In this document: one piece after another, positions 1-4,284 of the stretch | Layout: every line of letters begins with the position of its first letter | Position numbering within the stretch: position 1 is the first letter of the stretch | Source of the DNA: Actinomycetes bacterium | GTDB lineage: Bacteria; Actinomycetota; Actinomycetes; Actinomycetales; Dermabacteraceae | Reading direction: 5' to 3' | Assembly (NCBI GenBank): GCA_023389045.1 | Contig: JAEWEZ010000096.1 | Coordinates: 1 to 5,498 of the forward strand | Length of the DNA stretch: 5,498 nt | Translations under genes and position numbers: made by a program | Notes under the pieces: model-generated | What the model saw: the letters and a program-made list of their open reading frames with translations, nothing else | Told to the model about the DNA's origin: nothing | Database searches by the model: none

Positions 1-62
1 GTTTCGGCGGGGGTAGTGCCGACGGGGGTAGTGCCGACGGGGGTGGTCTCAGAGGAGATCAT
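1..62 (-). CDS. 5' end of an unidentified gene downstream of serA (partial, cut by left edge)
   Basis: Reading leftwards, an ATG at 60-62 opens a frame that stays open to the window edge (20 codons plus 2 nt). A Shine-Dalgarno match (GAAGGA, 67-72) lies 4 nt before the ATG, and only 15 nt separate it from the serA stop codon, so cotranscription with serA is likely. The visible peptide is MISSE followed by TTPVG, TTPVG and TTPAE. It is rich in Thr and Pro and probably a disordered N-terminal extension, encoded by a 15-bp tandem repeat. No catalytic domain has begun, so the product cannot be named. In Actinobacteria the gene after serA is often leuB (3-isopropylmalate dehydrogenase), and a branched-chain aminotransferase (ilvE) is also common nearby; both are guesses from context only. 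I am fairly sure that this is a real gene start and have no evidence for its function. Confidence 0.6.
   Translation of the reverse strand, partial: MISSETTPVGTTPVGTTPAE
9..53. repeat. Short tandem repeat, 15-bp unit, two perfect copies plus a degraded third
   Basis: The plus-strand unit GGGGGTAGTGCCGAC is present perfectly at 9-23 and 24-38. A third copy at 39-53 keeps the GGGGGT start and then diverges. The unit length is a multiple of three. On the minus strand it lies in frame with the new gene and encodes the pentapeptide TTPVG, so copy-number changes would lengthen or shorten a Thr/Pro tail without a frameshift. Confidence 0.75.
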
Positions 63-66
63 GGGG

Positions 67-72
67 TCCTTC
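67..72 (-). promoter_or_regulatory. Ribosome binding site of the partial gene after serA
   Basis: On the minus strand GAAGGA lies 4 nt before the ATG at 60-62, inside the 15-nt gap after the serA stop. It is the main evidence that a new gene starts here, because only 20 codons of that gene are in the window. Confidence 0.55.
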
Positions 73-77
73 TTTAC

Positions 78-1685
78 TCAGTACTGCAGGGTGACGGTGG
101 CGGCCACGTCAGCGCCAATCGCGGAGCCGATCTCGGCGGCGAGGTCATGCGGGGCGGGCTGGTCGAGGTTGAGAACCACGAGAGCTTCGCTACCCACCGC
201 GTCGCCGCTGCGGGAGACCTGCATGCCGGCGATATTGACCCCAGCTTCGCCCAGCAGCGCCCCGTAGTGCCCGATCAGGCCGGGTCCGTCCACGTAGCGC
301 AGGATCAGCAGGTGGTCGCTGAAGGGGGTGTCGAGCTGGTGCTCGCCAACCGCGACGAGTTTGTGTGCTTGTTCGACACCGGCGAGGGTTCCGGCAACGC
401 GTACGTTCTCGCCGTCACGAAGCGTTCCGCGTACTTCGATGACGTTGCGGAAGCGGTCCTGGCCCGGATCGGTCACGAGGTGCACAAGGATGCCACGTTC
501 TTCCGCAATGACGGGGGCGTTGACGTAGGAGACCTGTTCGGTGACGACGCTGCGGAACATGCCGCGCAAGGCGGAGAGTTTCAGGGCGGTGACGTCATGC
601 GCAGCGATTTCGCCGCGCACCACGATCTCAACCACCTCGGGTGCTTCCCCGGCGAGAGCGGTAAAGAGCTGGCCGAGGCGATCGGCGAGGGCCACGCCGG
701 GGCGAACCTCATCGTGGATCGCACCGCCAGCCACATTGACCGCATCGGGAACCAGTTCCCCGGCAAGCGCCAGACGCACCGAGCGGGCAACCGCCACACC
801 GGCGCGTTCCTGGGCTTCGACGGTGGAAGCGCCGAGGTGCGGGGTGAGGGTGACGTTATCCAGTTGCAGCAGTCGCTTCGCACTCGGGGAGGCCGAGGGC
901 GGCTCGCTGGTATACACGTCGAGCGCGGCTCCGGCGATCCGACCATCCACGAGTGCCTCGTAGAGGGCGTCTTCGTCGATCAGTCCGCCGCGGGCGGCGT
1001 TGATGATGTGCAGGCCGGGTTTGGCGAGCGCGAGTTCCTCGCGGCCGATCAGGCCCGTTGTCTCGGGAGTGAGCGGCATATGCACGGTGACCAGGTCACT
1101 CTGGCGCATGAGGTCGTCGAGGCTGGTCACGCGGGCACCGAGTTCGGCGGCGCGGGTGGCGTTGATGTAGGGGTCGTGGGCGAGGATCTCCACGCCGAAG
1201 GGGCGCAGGCGTTCTGCGACGAGCTGGCCGATGCGTCCGAAGCCGACGATCCCGACGGTTTTTTCGGCCATTTCAACGCCGGTGAGTTGTTTGCGTTCCC
1301 AGCGGCCAGCTTTCACGGAGGCGTCGGCGCGGGCCACATTGCGCAGGGAGGCCAGGGCGAGGGTGATGGCCAGTTCTGCCGCGGAGACGATATTGGAGGT
1401 TGGGGCGTTGATGACCATGGCGCCGGCGGCGGTGGCGGCCGGGATATCGACATTGTCCAGGCCAACTCCGGCGCGGGCCACGACGCGCAGGCGGGGTGCG
1501 GCGGCAAAGACTTCGGCATCCACGCTCGTTGCTGACCGTACGAGGAGCGCGTCGGCGCTGCGCACGGCCTCGAGGAGGGCGGGCCGGTCGGTGCCGTCCA
1601 CGTGGTGAACGTCCACCTCGGAGCCGAGCACCTCGAGGGTGGCCGGGGAGAGTTCTTCGGCGATGAGCACGATGGGGCGGGTCAC
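78..1685 (-). CDS. serA: D-3-phosphoglycerate dehydrogenase SerA
   Basis: The 535-residue protein oxidises 3-phosphoglycerate to 3-phosphohydroxypyruvate with NAD, the first step of serine synthesis in the cytoplasm. It has the long mycobacterial-type architecture (M. tuberculosis SerA is about 529 residues). Residues 1-95 and 285-318 form the split substrate domain. The NAD domain lies between, with GFGRIG at 148-153 and Asp171 at the end of the next strand. An intervening domain spans about 320-455 and a C-terminal ACT domain about 458-535. The catalytic residues are Arg232 (NAARGG), Glu261 and His283 (TPHLG). The ACT-domain serine-binding residues of the M. tuberculosis enzyme are kept as Tyr464, Asp466 and Asn484, so feedback by serine is likely. 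Several basic residues of the second allosteric site are replaced. A four-residue insertion follows Glu261. The GTG start is chosen because GGGAGG lies 7 nt upstream. A new gene begins 15 nt after the stop. Confidence 0.97.
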   Translation of the reverse strand: MTRPIVLIAEELSPATLEVLGSEVDVHHVDGTDRPALLEAVRSADALLVRSATSVDAEVFAAAPRLRVVARAGVGLDNVDIPAATAAGAMVINAPTSNIVSAAELAITLALASLRNVARADASVKAGRWERKQLTGVEMAEKTVGIVGFGRIGQLVAERLRPFGVEILAHDPYINATRAAELGARVTSLDDLMRQSDLVTVHMPLTPETTGLIGREELALAKPGLHIINAARGGLIDEDALYEALVDGRIAGAALDVYTSEPPSASPSAKRLLQLDNVTLTPHLGASTVEAQERAGVAVARSVRLALAGELVPDAVNVAGGAIHDEVRPGVALADRLGQLFTALAGEAPEVVEIVVRGEIAAHDVTALKLSALRGMFRSVVTEQVSYVNAPVIAEERGILVHLVTDPGQDRFRNVIEVRGTLRDGENVRVAGTLAGVEQAHKLVAVGEHQLDTPFSDHLLILRYVDGPGLIGHYGALLGEAGVNIAGMQVSRSGDAVGSEALVVLNLDQPAPHDLAAEIGSAIGADVAATVTLQY

Positions 1686-1692
1686 GGGGAGT

Positions 1693-1698
1693 CCTCCC
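1693..1698 (-). promoter_or_regulatory. Ribosome binding site of serA
   Basis: GGGAGG on the minus strand lies 7 nt before the GTG at 1683-1685. It settles the start: this GTG gives the N-terminus MTRPIVLIAEE, which matches the expected first strand of SerA, and there is no in-frame ATG nearby. Confidence 0.75.
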
Positions 1699-1766
1699 GG
1701 GGGTGGCGTTAGTGGTTCCCTTCGGTAGCGGCCGACGGTGGTGTGGCCCTCTGGAACCTCGCCTTC

Positions 1767-1795
1767 ACCCTAGCCACGGGTCCGAATATCGGGAA
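1767..1795 (-). promoter_or_regulatory. Candidate promoter of serA
   Basis: On the minus strand TAGGGT (1767-1772) fits the actinobacterial -10 pattern TAnnnT. TTCCCG (1790-1795) lies 17 nt upstream and matches only the first two bases of the -35 consensus. The predicted transcript start is near 1760, which would give a leader of about 75 nt before serA. A separate serA promoter is needed if the terminator after ilvC works. The -35 box is weak, so the assignment rests mainly on the -10, the spacing and the position. Confidence 0.35.
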
Positions 1796-1822
1796 GAGTG
1801 TTCAGATCGCGAGACTTCCCGA
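1789..1822. other. Inverted repeat between the orphan gene and serA (weak terminator or operator)
   Basis: Perfect 8-bp arms CTTCCCGA (1815-1822) and TCGGGAAG (1789-1796) are separated by 18 nt. The repeat lies just after the stop of the orphan gene (1844-1846). On the minus strand no T tract follows, so it is at best a weak terminator. The left arm overlaps the candidate -35 box of serA (1790-1795), which would suit an operator. Neither role is shown. Confidence 0.3.
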
Positions 1823-1843
1823 AGGTGGCAGGAACCCGTCGGC

Positions 1844-2374
1844 TCACTCACCGCTCAGACGCATACCCGCCGCCAGTTCCAGTGCCCGCCGTGAAGCCTG
1901 CTCCAGCGGAACGTCGAACAGTTGCACCGCATAGGTTTCGCGCTCTGAATGCGCACGCACCGTCAGGGTGCAGGTGTCCCGATCGCTGTCCGTGGCACCT
2001 CCCCCGTCGGGCGCCGTGGGCCGCACTTCCCCGTCCACCTCGTACACATGTATCCGGTGCTTGCCCGGCTGGTACGGCTTCGGTGTCATCCCGAGCGCCT
2101 CGGGCACGCCGATATCGTCGCGGTTCGCTCCCGTGAGTGGCACCTGTTGGAACACGTTGTTCCAGGCGTGCGGATCGGGCACGGCCTCCGCAAGTCCCAG
2201 GCCCTCATGCAGTTCTGCGGAGGCTTGCGCGTCATTGTCATTGTTTTGCGCGAAGGCAAGGGGGCTGTCCAGAATTGTCGTGATCGCCTGGACAAGTGCG
2301 TTTCGGCAGAGCAGATCGGCGCTGTTCTGATCAAAGCTCGTGCCCTCGTGCACGGTGGCGCTCAGCGTCCGCAC
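1844..2374 (-). CDS. Uncharacterised protein, possibly 5'-truncated
   Basis: I do not recognise this 176-residue product. From the first usable start (GTG, 2372-2374) it is acidic and soluble-looking, with no signal peptide or membrane segment. It has two cysteines (23 and 135), an Asn/Asp-rich stretch at 43-48 and a Gly-rich patch near 124-126. A likely C-terminal unit is a strand pattern (TCTLTVRAH), YAVQLF and a final helix (ASRRALELAAGMRL). No Shine-Dalgarno precedes the GTG. The same frame stays open upstream and keeps a coding-like pattern to about 2458, adding peptide such as RLDRFGTWKIPAFGP, but offers no ATG, GTG or TTG. Codons such as CGA, ATA, ACA, CAA, AAT and TCA occur, unlike the near-uniform GC-ending codons of ilvC and serA. 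It lies after the ilvC terminator and before the serA promoter, outside both units. It may be a weakly expressed gene, a leaderless gene or the remnant of a longer, perhaps exported, protein. Confidence 0.5.
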   Translation of the reverse strand: MRTLSATVHEGTSFDQNSADLLCRNALVQAITTILDSPLAFAQNNDNDAQASAELHEGLGLAEAVPDPHAWNNVFQQVPLTGANRDDIGVPEALGMTPKPYQPGKHRIHVYEVDGEVRPTAPDGGGATDSDRDTCTLTVRAHSERETYAVQLFDVPLEQASRRALELAAGMRLSGE

Positions 2375-2483
2375 CGGGTTTGAGGGGCCGAAGGCCGGGA
2401 TCTTCCAGGTGCCGAAGCGGTCCAGACGGTCGATCGGTCCGGCCGTAGTCGCGAAGGTTTTAAGACAGGTGTGCAGACAAACA

Positions 2484-2519
2484 GCGGGGCGGTACGGATA
2501 GTGGTCCGTACCGCCCCGC
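2484..2519 (-). terminator. Intrinsic terminator after ilvC
   Basis: A perfect 15-bp inverted repeat (arms 2484-2498 and 2505-2519) encloses a 6-nt loop. Read on the minus strand, it starts 22 nt after the ilvC stop and is followed directly by TGTTTGTCT, six T in nine bases. On the plus strand no T tract follows, so it works towards the left only. It should end the ilvBNC transcript and separate it from the orphan frame and serA. Confidence 0.85.
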
Positions 2520-2541
2520 CGTGCTCCGAGAAGAGCCGCAC

Positions 2542-3573
2542 TCAGCGTGCCGCGCTGCCCTCGGTGTAGTCAGCGTCGATGTTCTCCTTGTTCCAGGAGA
2601 ACATCTTGCGCAGGTCCTTGCCGACGGCCTCGATCGGGTGACCGGCCTCGGTCTCACGCAGCTTCTGGAACTCGGGGGCGCCGGCGTCCTGGTCCTTGAT
2701 GAAGCGGGTGGCGAAGGTGCCGTCCTGGATGTCCTTCAGCACCGCCTTCATGGACTCCTTCACGCGCTCATCCACCACGCGCGGGCCGGAGACGTAGTCG
2801 CCGAACTCAGCGGTGTCCGAGATCGACCAGCGCTGCTTGGAGATGCCGCCTTCGATCATGAGGTCCACGATCAGCTTCAGCTCGTGCAGCACCTCGAAGT
2901 AGGCGATCTCGGGCTGGTAGCCGGCCTCGGTGAGGGTCTCGAAACCGGCCTGCACCAGGTGGCTCATGCCGCCGCACAGCACGGCCTGCTCACCGAAGAG
3001 GTCGGTTTCGGTTTCCTCGGTGAAGGTGGTGCGGATACCGCCGGCGCGCAGGCCACCGATGGCCTTGGCGTAGGACAGGGCGAGCTCCCAGGCCGAGCCG
3101 GACTCGTCCTTCTCCACCGCGACGATCACCGGCACGCCACGGCCGGCCACGTATTCGCGGCGCACCACGTGCCCGGGGCCCTTCGGGGCGACCATGGCCA
3201 CGTCCACACCGGCCGGCGGCTCAATGTAGCCGTAACGGATGTTGAAGCCGTGGGCGAAGAACAGGGCGTCGCCCTCGCGCAGCTTGTCCTTGATCTCGTT
3301 CTCGTAGATCGTGCGCTGGTGCTGGTCGGGGGCGAGGATCATGATGACGTCGGCCCAGTCGGCCACCTCTGCGGGGGTGCCGACGGGCAGGCCCTGCTCC
3401 TCGGCCTTCTCGCGGGAGGAGGAGCCTTCCTTCAGGCCCACGCGGACCTCGACGCCGCTATCGCGCAGGCTCAGCGCATGGGCGTGGCCCTGCGAGCCAA
3501 AGCCGATCACCGCCACCTTCCGGCCCTGGATGATCGAGAGGTCGGCGTCGTCGTCGTAGAACATGTCGGCCAC
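2542..3573 (-). CDS. ilvC: Ketol-acid reductoisomerase IlvC (class I, NADPH type)
   Basis: The 343-residue cytoplasmic enzyme isomerises and reduces acetolactate (or acetohydroxybutyrate) to the dihydroxy acid, using NADPH and magnesium. This is the second common step of branched-chain amino acid synthesis. Its length fits class I KARI (about 330-345). The N-terminal Rossmann domain (about 1-185) carries GFGSQGH at 24-30. The cofactor loop LKEGSSSR at 47-54 has serines typical of NADPH preference, and His108 is the conserved active-site histidine. The all-helical C-terminal domain supplies the metal ligands Asp191 and Glu195 (DLFGE), then Glu227 and Glu231 (YFEVLHE), plus Ser252. The GTG start is preferred over the ATG three codons later because AAGGAG lies 8 nt before the GTG but 17 nt before the ATG. 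The gene follows ilvN after 144 nt and ends just before a strong terminator. It may have its own promoter as well as read-through from ilvBN. Confidence 0.98.
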   Translation of the reverse strand: MADMFYDDDADLSIIQGRKVAVIGFGSQGHAHALSLRDSGVEVRVGLKEGSSSREKAEEQGLPVGTPAEVADWADVIMILAPDQHQRTIYENEIKDKLREGDALFFAHGFNIRYGYIEPPAGVDVAMVAPKGPGHVVRREYVAGRGVPVIVAVEKDESGSAWELALSYAKAIGGLRAGGIRTTFTEETETDLFGEQAVLCGGMSHLVQAGFETLTEAGYQPEIAYFEVLHELKLIVDLMIEGGISKQRWSISDTAEFGDYVSGPRVVDERVKESMKAVLKDIQDGTFATRFIKDQDAGAPEFQKLRETEAGHPIEAVGKDLRKMFSWNKENIDADYTEGSAAR

Positions 3574-3581
3574 GATGTGTG

Positions 3582-3587
3582 CTCCTT
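3582..3587 (-). promoter_or_regulatory. Ribosome binding site of ilvC
   Basis: AAGGAG on the minus strand has 8 nt to the GTG at 3571-3573. The in-frame ATG at 3562-3564 would be 17 nt away, too far, so the site decides in favour of the GTG and the N-terminus MADMFYDDDA. Confidence 0.8.
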
Positions 3588-3616
3588 CGTGTAATTGAGG
3601 GTCCGCAGTGGTGTCG

Positions 3617-3622
3617 ATCCTA
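3617..3622 (-). promoter_or_regulatory. Candidate -10 box of an internal ilvC promoter
   Basis: TAGGAT on the minus strand fits the actinobacterial -10 pattern and would start transcription near 3610, about 37 nt before ilvC. No convincing -35 is seen 16-19 nt upstream. Corynebacterium glutamicum is known to have a separate ilvC promoter inside ilvBNC, which makes one plausible here. Confidence 0.3.
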
Positions 3623-3648
3623 CTCGCGGATGTCTTGGTAGATGAGAG

Positions 3649-3670
3649 GGCGTCTTTCGATGCGGACGCC
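3649..3670 (-). other. Hairpin in the ilvN-ilvC gap
   Basis: Arms GGCGTC and GACGCC (3649-3654 and 3665-3670) pair perfectly around a 10-nt loop. On the minus strand CTCTCATCT follows, only modestly T-rich. It could be a leaky terminator or an RNA-processing site that sets different ilvBN and ilvC levels. With 6 bp it could also be chance in GC-rich DNA. Confidence 0.3.
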
Positions 3671-3717
3671 TGGGATGGTGTGTTGGAAGTGGTGGGTTGA
3701 GGGGGTGCTGCCCGCGA

Positions 3718-4281
3718 TCAGTACTCGGCGCTTTCCGCAATCAGGGTGCGGTCCGCAATGGCCTTTCCGCCGCGGCCGATCGCGACCGCCCCGGACTTCA
3801 CGATCTCGCGAATCCCGAAATGGTCGAGCATGCCGAGCATGGCGGCGAGCTTGTCCTCGGTGCCGGTGGCCTCGATCGTGACCGCCTCCGGGGAGGCATC
3901 CACCACCTTGGCGCGGAACATCTGCACCACTTCGAGCACCGAGGTGCGGGTGGCATCGTCGGCAGACACCTTGACCAGCACGAGTTCACGCTGGACCGTC
4001 TTTCGCGGTTCAAGCTGCACGATCTTGAGCACGTTCACCAGCTTGTTGAGCTGTTTGGTGATCTGCTCGAGGGGATGCTGAGCCACATCCACGACGACCG
4101 TGATGCGGGAGATCTCCGGATACTCGGTGGGGCCGACGGCGAGGGAGATGATGTTGTAGCCGCGGCGCGCGAAGAGGGCGGCCACGCGGGTCAGCACACC
4201 GGGCTTGTTTTCCACCAGCACCGACAGGGTCTGGGTATCGCGGGGCATGGCAGCCTCAGCAGCGGATGCGTTGGTGTTCAT
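3718..4281 (-). CDS. ilvN: Acetolactate synthase small (regulatory) subunit IlvN
   Basis: The 187-residue regulatory subunit binds the IlvB catalytic subunit, raises its activity and gives valine feedback. An N-terminal ACT domain (about 17-92) begins TLSVLVENKPGVLTRVAALF. The C-terminal small-subunit domain (about 97-172) contains RELVLVKV and FGIREIVKSGAVAIGRG. Asn25, Gly28 and Asn43 align with E. coli IlvH Asn11, Gly14 and Asn29, positions where known substitutions remove valine inhibition, so the valine site looks intact. The chosen ATG is 3 nt after the ilvB stop, with GGAGAGGG inside the end of ilvB 11 nt upstream, suggesting translational coupling. A second in-frame ATG (Met12, 4246-4248) has GAGG 5 nt upstream, and starting there matches the N-terminal length of M. 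tuberculosis IlvN (MSPKTHTLSV against MPRDTQTLSV). The protein may therefore be 176 residues. The function is certain; the start is not. Confidence 0.96.
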   Translation of the reverse strand: MNTNASAAEAAMPRDTQTLSVLVENKPGVLTRVAALFARRGYNIISLAVGPTEYPEISRITVVVDVAQHPLEQITKQLNKLVNVLKIVQLEPRKTVQRELVLVKVSADDATRTSVLEVVQMFRAKVVDASPEAVTIEATGTEDKLAAMLGMLDHFGIREIVKSGAVAIGRGGKAIADRTLIAESAEY

Positions 4282-4284
4282 GAT

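Noticed and set aside
147..1535. Long plus-strand open frame opposite serA
   Set aside because: It is a mirror of serA codon bias in GC-rich DNA. The translation is a Gly/Asp/His-rich, family-less sequence, and serA is unambiguous on the other strand.
1686..1843. Riboswitch, tRNA or small RNA gene between the orphan gene and serA
   Set aside because: I see no tRNA cloverleaf, no known riboswitch core and no terminator with a T tract; only the short pairings listed.
1949..2383. Plus-strand frames of 112-144 residues opposite the orphan gene
   Set aside because: Their compositions (rich in Arg, Val, His or Ser) look like antisense translation. The minus-strand frame has a more balanced composition and a coding-like third-position pattern.
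2521..3594. Long plus-strand open frame spanning all of ilvC
   Set aside because: Same mirror effect. It starts at the terminator hairpin and shows no recognisable domain, while ilvC carries all the KARI motifs.
3507..3740. 77-residue minus-strand frame across the ilvN-ilvC gap
   Set aside because: It overlaps both genes in another frame, is Pro/Arg/Thr/His-rich and has no Shine-Dalgarno. A leader peptide was considered, but there is no run of branched-chain codons.
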